A stretch of DNA of 64,000 nucleotides, taken from NCBI GenBank assembly GCA_014843695.1, contig CM026402.1:19262396-19326395 (forward strand). Direction: 5' to 3'. Within the stretch, counting starts at the first letter, position 1. Each line of letters begins with the position of its first letter. The stretch comes from Archivesica marissinica (Eukaryota; Mollusca; Bivalvia; Venerida; Vesicomyidae). Positions 11,135 to 21,012 of the stretch are shown here, in pieces. The notes beneath the pieces are model-generated. The model saw only the letters and a program-made list of their open reading frames with translations, was not told the origin of the DNA and searched no databases. Position numbers and translations under genes: made by a program.

Positions 11135-11815
11135 CAGCCTCACTATTCTGCCCCAACTTCTCAGGTGAAGGTCGGCCCAGGGCCTCGGCTTTTATAACCT
11201 GTTCATTATTTACATTTTGCTCATGGGCAGTATTGACCTGTTGTTGGGCTAGCTGCCCCTGTGCAAGGTCATATTCCACCCCTGTGTTAACTTGGGCCTC
11301 GCCTTGAGGGTTAGCCTTTTGTATGGGAACCCCTGTATCAACTGCGCCATCTACTGGATGGTGTACATTTTGTACGGGAATCCCTGAATCAACTGCGCCA
11401 TCTACTGGATGGTGAACATTTTGTACGGGAACCCCTGTATCAACTGCGCCATCTACTGGATGGTGAACATTTTGTACGGGAACCCCTGTGTCGACTGGGA
11501 CATCCCTTTGAGGGTGAACTTTTTGTACAGGAACCCCCGTACCAATTGGGACCTCATGTTGAATTTGTTGAGTGTCTTGCACAGGTACCCCAGTATCAGC
11601 TGGGGCCTCCCCTTGTTGATGCTGACCCAGGGAATCATTTACTGCATGTCCTGGGACATTTTGACCTTGCATGACCTGGTCCTGACCTTGCATGACTGCG
11701 GCAATACCTTGATTTTGTATGACCTGACCCTGACCTTGAATGACCTGGGCCTGACCTAGACCATCAGAGACGGGGACAACTTGATTTACTGCTGCGTTGA
11801 CAACCTTTATCTGGC
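11135..11815 (-). CDS. nucleobindin exon 12: Val/Gln-rich repeats
   Basis: This 681-nt exon (phase 1 to 1, residues about 556-783) encodes Gln/Val segments (QAQVIQGQGQVIQ), then a 17-residue repeat NVHHPVDGAVDTGVPVQ about four times, and ends RPSPEKLGQNSEAG. The acceptor is tggtaaatttgcag and the donor GCTG|GTAAGT. If the donor were ignored, an in-frame TGA follows after two codons, but the donor is strong and the phase joins exon 13 perfectly. The part at 11135-11408 is repeated almost exactly at 8352-8625. The repeat unit is 51 bp, so copy number could vary between alleles. No known domain is recognised. Confidence 0.82.
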
Positions 11816-12036
11816 CTGCAAATTTACCAAGCAGACATGCATCACATTGTAACACATTTGTCTATAAAGTCGTTCTAACACGATACATAATAATTCATGC
11901 AAAACAAACAGTTACATGCTGGTATATTTTTCCTATAAATTCTAAACAATATTTACATGTACTCTCAATGTTATCAATGATTTCATTTCATTTAGCTTGG
12001 ATTGTATTTATATAATCAATAAGCTTTCGTACAAAC

Positions 12037-12540
12037 CTTTACCCAGTTCCACCTCGTTTGGAGGACGCGGTATATGGCGACCTTGACCTTGTGGCATATG
12101 TCCAGGTGGCATCTGATCTTGATCCATTGCTGGTGGTCCACCTTGCATCCTACCTTGACCCATTGCTGGCGGTCCACCTTGCCTATGACCCTGACCCATT
12201 CCTTGTGGTCCACCATGACCCTGACCCATTCCTTGCGGTCCACCTTGCATCTGACCATGACCCATTCCTTGTGGTCCACCTTGCATCTGACCCTGACCCA
12301 TTGCTGGTGGTCCACCTTGGCCCATCATAGGTCCACCTTGCACCTGACCCTGAGGAGCATGGTCTTGCATTTGACCCTGCTGCCTCATCTGTTGCTGTTG
12401 TTCATGTGGCTGAAACTGTTGCTGTTGACCCTGCTGCCTCATCTGTTGCTGTTGTTCATGTTGCTGAAACTGTTGCTGTTGGCCCTGTTGCTGAAACTGC
12501 TGCTGTTGATGGTCAAACTGTTGCTGCTGGTGGGGCATAC
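12037..12540 (-). CDS. nucleobindin exon 11: poly-Gln and Gly-Pro-Met repeat tail
   Basis: This 504-nt exon (phase 1 to 1, residues about 388-556) first encodes blocks of Gln with His, Phe and Met (HQQQQFDHQQQQF; QQHEQQQQMRQQ). It then encodes imperfect repeats of the type GQMQGGPQGMGQG, ending PRPPNEVELGK. The acceptor is atctcctttttatag and the donor AAAG|GTTTGT. There are no stop codons across the exon and the phases match both neighbours. Codon-level repetition suggests growth by replication slippage. The segment should be disordered. Vertebrate NUCB proteins have a short Gln run at about this place, so this may be a large expansion of it. Confidence 0.82.
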
Positions 12541-12672
12541 CTATAAAAAGGAGATAAAAGATTATAACATCCAACAATGCCACCAGAACATATTCTTAAG
12601 GACATGATAGTTATAAACAGAAGAATTAACCAATTGGAATCAATAAACGATGGTTATTTTACTGGAGCTGAC

Positions 12673-13013
12673 CAGGGTTCATTCTAGGTCAGAATTTTTG
12701 GGAGAAGTGAGAAAGCGCGCGATCGCTTCCTTAAATGGTGTTCTTGAATATACGTCAAAATAGGGTTAAAATGGTGTTCTTGAATATACGTCAAAATAGG
12801 GTTAAAATGCACAGTACAACCATTAAATACAACATTTGAATAGAAGGAGTGCTTTATAATGGCCAGTGTATCTTACTAGACAAAATTTTGTTTGAAAATA
12901 GTAAAAACCAAAAAATTAAATATATTTTTAGGGAGAAGTAGGGCCCACAGAGGGCGAAGTCAGGGTCCCTAGGGCGACACTATCGCCCACATCGCCCAAT
13001 AAACTGATCCCTG
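12673..13013 (+). mobile_element. MITE family 4 (CAGGG termini)
   Basis: Begins CAGGGTTCATTCTAGGTCAG and ends actgatccctg, inverted relative to the start. Inner markers are 'gagaagtgagaaagcgcgcgat' in part and 'gggcgacactatcgcccac'. A 36-bp internal piece (atggtgttcttgaatatacg...) is doubled. Homologous to 35665-35939. No clear target duplication here. Confidence 0.65.
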
Positions 13014-13190
13014 AGCTCTAATGAGATTTTCAGAAAGCATTTGAATTGTTAGATCACAGTATTTTGTTTACAAATTTACAACTTTGTTAATGTAATAAAT
13101 CAACTGTTATAGATAATTATATCATATTTATCAAACTACCATCAGATTAAACAACCTCGCAGAGCATACTAATACATGTAAACAATTATA

Positions 13191-13442
13191 TGTGTGTGTT
13201 TTATGTTTATTTATCGTAGCTACCGGTTGTCCATATGAGTGACACCTCTGAAGAGTCATTAGTCATTTTAGATTTTTGGAGTCTCTTCTGGTTCTTTTAC
13301 GTGCACGGTGTACAGCACCGACACGAGACCTCGGTTTAAAGTCCCATCTGAAAGACTGTTAATTTTATTAGGGCCAGATGGGGGATCGAACCTGCGATCC
13401 TGGATTACCGGTCCAGCATGTTACAATAGGACTACATATCCG
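13191..13442 (-). mobile_element. SINE family B (tRNA-Thr-like head)
   Basis: Flanked by AATTATA at 13184-13190 and 13443-13449, a plausible target duplication. On the minus strand it begins with a tRNA-like head (B box complement 'gatcgaacctgcgatcc') and ends with the ataaataaac..aaaaca tail. Confidence 0.8.
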
Positions 13443-13524
13443 AATTATAGTTTTCATAAAATGTATTTAAACTACACAAAACTATTCACTCATCCAGATG
13501 CTATTTAATGGTGGCACGTATTAT

Positions 13525-13813
13525 GTTTGTTTGTTTGTTTGTTTTGGGTGCTGAACGTCGCACCAACAGCTTAGGTCATATGGTGACTTTCAGAAATTCT
13601 TGGTGAAGGAAGACACCGGATGCCCCTTCGAGCAGAGGTCATGTATTTCAGGCATGTGTGGGCACCCGGGTAAAACCACTGACCTTCTGCAAGCCAGCTG
13701 GAATGCTTCATCACATGAAATAATTCGAGACCCCCCAGTGGGATTCGAACCAGCAGCGGTGAGGGGCAAGTGATTTGAAATCAACTACCGTAACCACTCT
13801 CCCACGGAGGACC
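13525..13813 (-). mobile_element. SINE family C (tRNA-derived)
   Basis: Full-length-looking copy. The tail side is gtttgtttgttttgggtgct, the body 'cagcttaggtcatatggtga', and the tRNA-like end 'gtgggattcgaaccagcagc ... aaccactctcccacgg'. This type resembles widely distributed bivalve SINEs; that is recollection, not a search. Confidence 0.75.
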
Positions 13814-14019
13814 GCTATAAGCCATTTATACAGTCAGATTCAGATAATAAAAATGATTCATCCAGTTATAGATTCCTCAATCATGCTAAGTATTGATGAA
13901 AACATGAAAAATGTAAAAGAGGGAGTATTTTAAGTATATATTCTTTCAGAAGATTTCAGCAAGAGGAACAGTTTATTACGATGAAGAATGAAAGTAACAG
14001 TAACTATACATTTACATAC

Positions 14020-14074
14020 CTTGACCTCCTTGTGGCATCTGCATGTGCTGTACATTGGGATCCTGTCCCAGAGG
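14020..14074 (-). CDS. nucleobindin exon 10: short Gln/Met linker
   Basis: This 55-nt exon (phase 0 to 1) encodes PLGQDPNVQHMQMPQGGQ. It lies between acceptor ctttgtttcag and donor CAAG|GTATGT. Its composition matches the low-complexity tail and its phases fit exons 9 and 11 exactly, which is the main support. There is no clear counterpart in vertebrate nucleobindins. Confidence 0.75.
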
Positions 14075-14399
14075 CTGAAACAAAGATAGAAGTCGATAAG
14101 ATTCTAGTTCTATACATCAAGCTTAATATCCCATTTTTACAGAGCTTACAATCACTTTCAGTTGGTTCCAGGGAGTCTATCTTGTGCACGTCTCTCAAAA
14201 ACAATTTTGAAAAATGGGGGATGGATCCTGTCGAGTTCATGTGCACAATACCCTCCCTCCGAAAACTCAAGTCAAATGATCTAAATATCTAAATAAGAAA
14301 TGGAGTTCAAAACTACATTTTACATAAAATTCAAAATCCCACTTAAAGCTTAGTAAAGCTAGAAGGTCATGAAAACAGATGACAATCGGAAATTCAAGG

Positions 14400-14930
14400 A
14401 ATTAAATTATTATTATTATTATATACCAAACTTATATAGCGCTCTTTTCATTTAAAAATAAAACGTTCAAAAGCGCTTTACAGCCTAAAATATCACAAAT
14501 ATTGATAAAAACTTCCACATACAATGAGATAAAACAAGACAAAATTAGCAAACACAATTACAATGGATTCTAAATATGCTATAAAATATTAGGATCTAAA
14601 ATTATAACAATTAAAATATAGGTAATAATTAAATAAAATGTGTTCATTTGCAGTCTTAATCCTGATTGAGCACAGACACAGTTCGATATTTATGTTCCAT
14701 ATGAACATTTAAAAAGGTGTGTCTTCAAAGCCTTTTTGAAAGAACACAATGTTGTTGCACTTCTAAGATTTGATGGAAGAGAATTCCAAAGTTTTGGGGC
14801 AGCAGTCATGAAACTTCTATCTCCGTATGTGACAGTCCGACTTCTTGGTAACACAAGAGTAGCTGCTTTATTAAAGTCAAATGGTGAATTCTTATCTTGA
14901 TCATATACCTAATACATCTGTGACAGTGGC
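14400..14930. repeat. probable old dispersed repeat with (TTA)n start
   Basis: Begins with a (TTA)n run, then 'cttatatagcgctcttttca' and 'aaaagcgctttacag', a pairing common at the ends of dispersed invertebrate repeats. The rest has broken open frames and no recognised domain. Confidence 0.4.
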
Positions 14931-15017
14931 TTTGTTTGACAGGGAATTTCACAGTGTTAGAAAATAGAGAAACTGTCATTGTGTTTTACAAACTTACTCC
15001 CCAAATAGTATACATAC

Positions 15018-15143
15018 CACCATGCCCGGTTGTGCCATGTTAGAATCCAATCCCTGTGCTCTCATTCTATCTTCGTGTTCTCGTAACATGTTTTCGTATC
15101 TTTCATATTCTTCATCTGTGAAATTTTGTTCTTCATCGACAGT
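15018..15143 (-). CDS. nucleobindin exon 9: post-EF-hand acidic helix
   Basis: This 126-nt exon (phase 0-0, residues 328-369) encodes TVDEEQNFTDEEYERYENML followed by REHEDRMRAQGLDS and NMAQPGMV. It corresponds to the family's Thr-Val-Glu...Tyr-Thr-Glu-Glu-Glu segment, where vertebrate proteins begin their leucine zipper. The zipper is short here; the sequence turns Met/Gln/Pro-rich within the exon. The acceptor is ctgtttacaag and the donor GTG|GTATGT. Confidence 0.9.
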
Positions 15144-15335
15144 CTTGTAAACAGAAACATGTAACCTTTGAGATAACCATACTGTTTTACGCTTGAAAAT
15201 GGTACAGCTTTCCGGTATTAGTTAGATAAAGAACAATAAGAAAGTTCTTGGAAACACTACTTCATAAAAGTATTACATACCACATTTGCAAACGATTCCT
15301 GCCTGTCTGATCACTTGAAGCAGAGGGCATACACA

Positions 15336-15479
15336 GTACACTCTCATGCAGACTTATCAGTACACTCTCATGCAGACTTATCAGTACACTCTCATGCAGA
15401 CTTATCAGTACACTCTCATGCAGACTTATCAGTACACTCTCATGCAGACTTATCAGTACACTCTCATGCAGACTTATCA
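15336..15479. repeat. 24-bp tandem array, six copies
   Basis: Six exact copies of agtacactctcatgcagact plus tatc. Confidence 0.95.
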
Positions 15480-15948
15480 CAATCTATTCTCTTACTACGT
15501 GTTTTACTTTAAAAAAGTTGAGCCACCTATTTTCGCCAATTCACAAAATTGAACGCCAGTATTTGTTTTTTGTCGCAATTGTCGCCCGACAGCGGGAACC
15601 CTGGAGCCTCCAAGGAGCAAAGGATTATCCGACAGCGGGAACCTTGGAGCCTCCAAGGGGCAATGGATTAGCCACCTGGATATTGAGCTTGATCTCAACG
15701 ATGGTGGTGATGTCATTAGACAAGACACTGACATCCACATTGCTCTGTGCCTCCCTCTACCCATCTTCAACTTTCTTATGGCAATGGACTTCCATTAGAA
15801 ATAAAGGTCTCGAGACTATAAATGTGTACAAACTAAACAGAATTTTAAGATATGAAGAGTACTGCCATACACCTCTCACATACAACAACATATTTCTGTT
15901 CTCAGTACTCTTCATATCTTAAAATGGTCATGTGATATGTTCTGTTGT

Positions 15949-16175
15949 GGAAATCGTGATAGCGCAGTGGATTCGCGTACGCTTCAGGTGCGAAAGGTCC
16001 GGAGTTTGAGCCCCGCTGGAGCCATTACGATTGTGCCCTTAAGCAAGGCATTTAAATTCCACTTTGCCTCTTCTCTCTCCCTCGATGCGATGGATTCCAT
16101 CAGGAATGAGGTTTCGAGAGTGATTACTATAAGTTGAAAGAACTTGTTTCGCAATCGAGCTAAAATATATTTGTA
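15949..16175 (+). mobile_element. SINE family A (tRNA-derived)
   Basis: Head gtgatagcgcagtgg (A-box-like), B-box-like 'gagtttgagccccgctgg', body 'ggcatttaaattcca' and 'gatggattccatcaggaatg', tail 'aacttgtttcgcaatcgagc'. Confidence 0.8.
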
Positions 16176-16195
16176 TAAACTATGTTCTGTACATC

Positions 16196-16368
16196 TACAG
16201 TCAAGCCTGTATTAGTGGTCACCTCCGTTAAGCAGCCAACCTGTATTAAGCAGCCAGTTTCCAGATCAGTTGTTTCATTATACATTTGACCTCTATTAAG
16301 CAGCTACCTGTGCTAAGCAGCCACTTTCTGACTCCCTTGGCTGGCTGCTTAAGACAAGTTTGACTGTA
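16196..16368. mobile_element. MITE family 3 (TACAGTCAA termini)
   Basis: Ends are TACAGTCAAGCCTGT and ACAAGTTTGACTGTA. The interior repeats 'taagcagcca' in both orientations, giving fold-back structure. TA plus CAGT termini fit Tc1/mariner-type MITEs. Related copies are at 36957-37100 and 46030-46288. Confidence 0.75.
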
Positions 16369-16458
16369 TACAAATTGAGTTATGCTCGATTACGGAATAA
16401 ATTTTTATAACATTAGATTAATAGCTCATGTAATCCATCGTCATGAGAAGAGACTTAA

Positions 16459-18362
16459 CCCTTGCCCTCATAGAAGCACCTCTTCTCCACCAATAGACAT
16501 ACATTAACCCTTGCCCTCATAGAAGCACCTCTTCATGCCACTACCAATACGACATACATTAACCCTTGCCCTCATAGAAACACCTCTTCATGCCACTACC
16601 AATACGACATACATTAACCCTTGCCCTCATAGAAGCACCTCTTCATGCCACTACCAATACGACATACATTAACCCTTGCCCTCATAGAAGCACCTCTTCA
16701 TGCCACTACCAATACGACATACATTAACCCTTGCCCTCATAGAAACACCTCTTCATGCCACTACCAATACGACATACATTAACCCTTGCCCTCATAGAAG
16801 CACCTCTTCATGCCACTACCAATACGACATACATTAACCCTTGCCCTCATAGAAGCACCTCTTCATGCCACTACCAATACGACATACATTAACCCTTGCC
16901 CTCATAGAAACACCTCTTCATGCCACTACCAATACGACATACATTAACCCTTGCCCTCATAGAAGCACCTCTTCATGCCACTACCAATACGACATACATT
17001 AACCCTTGCCCTCATAGAAGCACCTCTTCATGCCACTACCAATACGACATACATTAACCCTTGCCCTCATAGAAACACCTCTTCATGCCACTACCAATAC
17101 GACATACATTAACCCTTGCCCTCATAGAAGCACCTCTTGACGCCATTACCAATACCACATACATTAACCCTTTCCCTCATAGAAGCACCTCTTGACGCCA
17201 TTACCAATACCACATTCATTAACCCTTCCCTCATAGAAGCACCTCTTGACGCCATTACCAATACGACATACATTAACCCTTTCCTTCATAGAAGCACCTC
17301 TTGACGACATTACCAATAACATACATTAACCCTTTCCCTCATAGAAGCACCTCTTGATGCCATTACCAATACGACATACATTGACACTGTAGTAGCCAAA
17401 CCAATGTTCATAAACCCTTTCCCTCATAGAAGCACCTCTTGACGCCATTACCAATACGACATACATTGACAATTTGTAGCCAAACCAATGTTCAAACCCT
17501 TTCCCTCATAGAAGCACCTCTTGACGCCATTACCAACACGACATACATTGACAATGTAGTAGTCAAACCAATGTTCATGACCCTTTCCCTCATAGAAGCA
17601 CCTCTTGACGCCATTACCAACACGACATACATTGACAATGTAGTAGTCAAACCAATGTTCATGACCCTTTCCCTCATAGAAGCACCTCTTGACGCCATTA
17701 CCAACACGACATACATTGACAATGTAGTAGCCAAACCAATGTTCATGACCCTTTCCCTCATAGAAGCACCTCTTGACGCCATTACTAACACGACATACAT
17801 TGACAATGTAGTAGCCAAACCAATGTTCATAACCCTTTCCCTCATAGAAGCACCTCTTGACGCCATTACCAACATGACATACATTGACAATGTAGTAGCC
17901 AAACCAATGTTCATAACCCTTTCCCTCATAGAAGCACCTCTTGACGCCATTACCAATACGACATACATTGACAATGTAGTAGCCAAACCAATGTTCATAA
18001 CCCTTTCCCTCATAGAAGCACCTCTTGACGCCATTACCAACACGACATACATTGACAATGTAGTAGCCAAACCAATGTTCATAACCCTTTCCCTCATAGA
18101 AGCACTCTTGATGCCATTACCAACACGACATACATTGACAATGTAGTAGCCAAACCAATGTTCATTAACCCTTTCCCTCATAGAGGCACCTCTTCATGCC
18201 ATTACCAACACGACATACATTGACAATGTAGTAGCCAAACCAATGCCCATAATAAAGGCCAGAATCTCATGTAATCCCAGTAATATCTATGGAGGTGGGA
18301 TAGATATGGCGACTATAGTAGATATTATAATATATTAACCTAAATCTCTATGAAGGAAATGG
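16459..18362 (+). mobile_element. MITE family 2 whose left end is expanded into a satellite
   Basis: TTAA at 16455-16458 precedes CCCTTGCCCTCATAGAAGC. About 15 units of 55 bp (cctcatagaagcacctcttc ... acatacattaaccctt) are followed by shorter transition units and then about nine 84-bp units that also include 'gacaatgtagtagccaaacc' and 'aatgttcat'. Then follow the normal element interior (aggtgggatagatatggcga) and the right end (tctatgaaggaaatgg). The right TTAA is split by the element at 18366-19148. Confidence 0.85.
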
Positions 18363-18365
18363 TTA

Positions 18366-19148
18366 CCGTATTTAGCTGTGTATAGTGCGCTACCGTGTAT
18401 AGTGCGCACCCACGATCTGGCACGATAATCGGCGGAAAAACTGAGTTCCTATGTATACTGCGCACGTGAAAAACGCAATTTTCCAAGTCAAAATTTAACA
18501 TTTCTCAAGAATCGCTAAAAATTGTGCTCCGTGATTTTTACAACTTATATTAATCACTCGAGATATACCTCATCGAGTAACGGTAACGCACTCGGGCACA
18601 CCTGCTCAAATTTCTCGACACGTTCTCAAACATCTCAACACGTTCTCAAACATGTCAGCAGATGCTCAAACTTCTCAACACGTGAAGCCTACCTAATTAA
18701 CTGGGACCCATTGTGAAAGGTTTGTCGAATTTTTTTATGCAATGCATTGTACATTGTACGGCGAAGTACGCGAAAAGTACGGGAAATATTACATACGATA
18801 AAACCACGTGATGTTATCAAATCGCCATTTTTTATGCATTTACCTTTTCAATTAAATTCATCAAAGTTTGCCAAAATAAACGAAATATATGCTAATTTTG
18901 TGGTCTTATTCATTTGATTTATTTATATAGACTATCGGCAACTGGTTTTAATAGCTAGTTTATAACGATTGTCGAATGTAACAACTTATAGAATGACTGT
19001 GGGCCGTTCGGGTCGAATTTCAGTTTTTTCACGAAAGTTTGGTCCGGAAAAAAATGTCCTGATGTCTGTACTGGTGTATAATGCGCAGTAGATAAAATGG
19101 ATGAGGATTTCAGTAAGAAATGTGCGCACTATACACAGCTAAATACGG
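18366..19148. mobile_element. TA-flanked inverted-repeat element, 783 bp
   Basis: The terminal inverted repeats are perfect for at least 25 bp, beginning CCGTATTTAGCTGTGTATAG, with TA at 18364-18365 and 19149-19150. A partial second terminal motif (accgtgtatagtgcgcac) follows the left repeat. There is no transposase. TA duplication places it near the Tc1/mariner/pogo group. The low-divergence ends suggest a fairly recent insertion. Confidence 0.85.
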
Positions 19149-19264
19149 TAAGTGTCTTGCTTAAGGACATGACCATCATGATTCACAACATCTTGGTTAC
19201 AAGTCAGACACCGTATGTTGTCTGTTTGTCTGTAAATCCAAACACTATCAATATCACAAGATAC

Positions 19265-19447
19265 CTTCCAGCCGTCGTCTTTCTGGAATTCTTGCGATGC
19301 TGTGTAGTTCATGAATTCCTCCAGACTGATTAAACGGTTGTTATCTTGGTCCAGCTCTCCAAACACATGTTCACGCATGCGTGCCATATCCTCATAACGC
19401 TCTCGCATGTCGTCTTCTGGAATATTAGGATCATAAACCTGATCCAA
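19265..19447 (-). CDS. nucleobindin exon 8: acidic linker and EF-hand 2
   Basis: This 183-nt exon (phase 0-0, 61 codons, residues 267-327) starts LDQVYDPNIPEDDMRERYED, the family's conserved linker (Val-Tyr-Asp-Pro...Glu-Asp-Asp-Met-Arg). It continues MARMREHVFGEL and then the second EF-hand loop DQDNNRLISLEE (residues 299-310). Ligand positions 1, 3, 5, 9 and 12 are Asp, Asp, Asn, Ser and Glu; the central Gly is replaced by Arg, as in vertebrate nucleobindins. It ends FQKDDGWK, matching the conserved Gly-Trp after the hand. This exon alone identifies the gene. A TA-flanked inverted-repeat element ends about 115 bp downstream in transcription (18366-19148). Confidence 0.97.
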
Positions 19448-19695
19448 CTGAAAATAAATATCATTTAGTATAAATTTCATCTGTTTGCGAAACAAGCTTT
19501 AGAAACTTTTAATAATCATTCCAGCTGGCGCGGATGAAAGCGTGTAATTATGTGGTTCTTAGTTTGGGAGAAAACCAGAGCCACCGGAGACAACATGCCT
19601 GTTAAATTTGGCAAAGAATTATTCAAAGAAGGAGAATTTTTAATGTTGAGGCCCCTTTCAGCTCACCCTGTTTATTTTTTTTTCTAATTTCTTAC

Positions 19696-19754
19696 CTCTT
19701 TCTGGAAGAGAGCTTCTACTTCATCTTGATCCAAAAACCCATTACCATCTATAT
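19696..19754 (-). CDS. nucleobindin exon 7: EF-hand 1 calcium loop
   Basis: This 59-nt exon (phase 1 to 0, residues 247-266) encodes the first EF-hand loop DIDGNGFLDQDE followed by VEALFQKE. Loop positions 1, 3, 5, 9 and 12 are Asp, Asp, Asn, Asp and Glu, with Gly at 6, so it should bind calcium. Asp1 is split across the junction with exon 6a or 6b. The acceptor is cctgttttacag and the donor GAG|GTAAGA. This is the constitutive half of EF-hand 1; the variable half is supplied by exon 6. Confidence 0.95.
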
Positions 19755-19932
19755 CTGTAAAACAGGAGAAGATATTAAGCTTACCCACACAGAAGCATCT
19801 CTTTACACCATTACCAATACCACATACCGGTACATTAACAATGTAGCAACCAAACCAATGTTCATAATAAAGGCCAACATCTCATGTAGTACCTGTAATA
19901 TCTATGTTCATGCAAATTTACTTTTTTCTTAG

Positions 19933-20118
19933 AACTTATATTAATCACTTTCGAGACCTAATTCCTGATGGAATCCATCGCCACGAGGGAGAGAGAAGAG
20001 GCAACATGGAATTTAAATGCCGTGTCTAAGGGCACAATCGCAACGGCTCCTGTGGACCTCGAACTGCAAGCCTTTCGCAACTGAAGCAAACGCGCTACCA
20101 TTGCGCTATCACGACTTC
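19933..20118 (-). mobile_element. SINE family A
   Basis: Reverse orientation of 15949-16175: 'ctgatggaatccatcgccac', 'ggaatttaaatgcc', 'gctatcacgacttcc'. Confidence 0.8.
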
Positions 20119-20551
20119 CACTAATATCTATGGATGTGGGGTAGATATGCTGACTGGCTATCTGCTGATTGATGGTTAAATGGTTGTAATACTATGTTAA
20201 GTATGGAGATATAGAAGTATATAAGCATAGATCTGTATGTGGGAGACAGATAAACTTGCATCAATACCCTTACTAAGCACACAACTGTGGATCGATGAAT
20301 ATAAATTCTAAACTTGCAATCTCCTGTATATAATGTGTTCTCTATACACTCTATGTTACCAACGTGTCTGCTGAAAGACCAGTAGTGTCAGCTGTTTGAT
20401 ACACCAACATGGTCAAGGCGGTTGTCGTCTTCGCCATCGCCAATGCCATCATCATCATCATCATCATCATTATCAAGATCTTCTCTGAAAGCCTCAGTGT
20501 AAACAAACTGTACATCATGCTATTATGTTTATTATTATGTATGTATTAATT

Positions 20552-20671
20552 GCGGGGACGTAGACATGTTTTCCTGGGCAAACTTAGCCTACATGGCCTG
20601 GCTGAGTATCGAACCCGGGACCTATCAATTCCAAATCCGACGCTCTACCACTGGACCAAGGATGCCACTAC
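20552..20671 (-). mobile_element. tRNA-like SINE fragment
   Basis: Contains 'tatcgaacccgggacc' (B-box complement) and 'gctctaccactggacc' (A-box complement) in tRNA spacing. The stems do not pair fully, so it is not called a tRNA gene. Confidence 0.5.
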
Positions 20672-20786
20672 TTATGACTATTGTAAGCAACAGGTTTATG
20701 GAATGAAAGTGTTTGCACCTGCTGGCAATAACCATAATCTATGCCATCCGCATCAATGGAACAGTTACTCCATTACAATACCGTAC

Positions 20787-20877
20787 CATGCATGTTGAAG
20801 AAGGTTTTAGGGTCAAAGTCCTCTGGGTCCATATGGTCCGATTCTTCCCATACCCCCTCCAACTGAGCCTTGCTGCC
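20787..20877 (-). CDS. nucleobindin exon 6b (downstream copy of duplicated EF-hand-1 entry exon)
   Basis: This is the alternative 91-nt version, encoding GSKAQLEGVWEESDHM then DPKTFFNMH, in phase 0 to 1 like exon 6a. The acceptor is gggattattgcag and the donor CATG|GTACGG. It differs from 6a at eight residues, mainly exchanging Lys/Thr for Glu/Ser before the helix end and Lys-Leu for Asn-Met just before the calcium loop. Splicing 6a to 6b would read 6b one base out of frame and reach TGA within about 22 codons, so a double-inclusion transcript would be a nonsense-mediated decay target. The 44-nt spacer is also near or below the usual minimum for splicing in most animals. Confidence 0.9.
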
Positions 20878-20921
20878 CTGCAATAATCCCACATAGAAAC
20901 TGGATTACAATGAACACGTAC

Positions 20922-21012
20922 CATGCAGTTTGAAGAATGTTTTAGGATCAAAATCACTTGAATCCATATGGTCTGTTTTTTCCCATACATCTTCTAACTG
21001 GTCTTTACTGCC
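20922..21012 (-). CDS. nucleobindin exon 6a (upstream copy of duplicated EF-hand-1 entry exon)
   Basis: This 91-nt exon (phase 0 to 1) encodes GSKDQLEDVWEKTDHM then DPKTFFKLH. The last base is the first base of the Asp codon that opens the EF-hand 1 loop in exon 7. The sequence matches the nucleobindin block Gly-Ser-x-x-Gln-Leu-x-x-Val-Trp-Glu-Glu ... Pro-Lys-Thr-Phe-Phe-x-x-His, the incoming helix of EF-hand 1. A second 91-nt copy follows after a 44-nt intron; 22 of 30 residues are identical. The acceptor is gtatattgcag and the donor CATG|GTACGT. Because the exon is asymmetric (91 nt), skipping both copies or using both disrupts the reading frame. Confidence 0.92.

Noticed and set aside
12058..12607. 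Plus-strand frames with Leu/His/Asp-Pro repeats
   Set aside because: Shadows of nucleobindin exon 11 on the opposite strand.
13981..14292. 103-codon plus-strand frame overlapping exon 10
   Set aside because: Antisense to a phase-matched exon; no domain or splice context.
15336..15479. CRISPR-like regular repeats here and in the other arrays
   Set aside because: There are no unique spacers between repeats, and the genome is eukaryotic.
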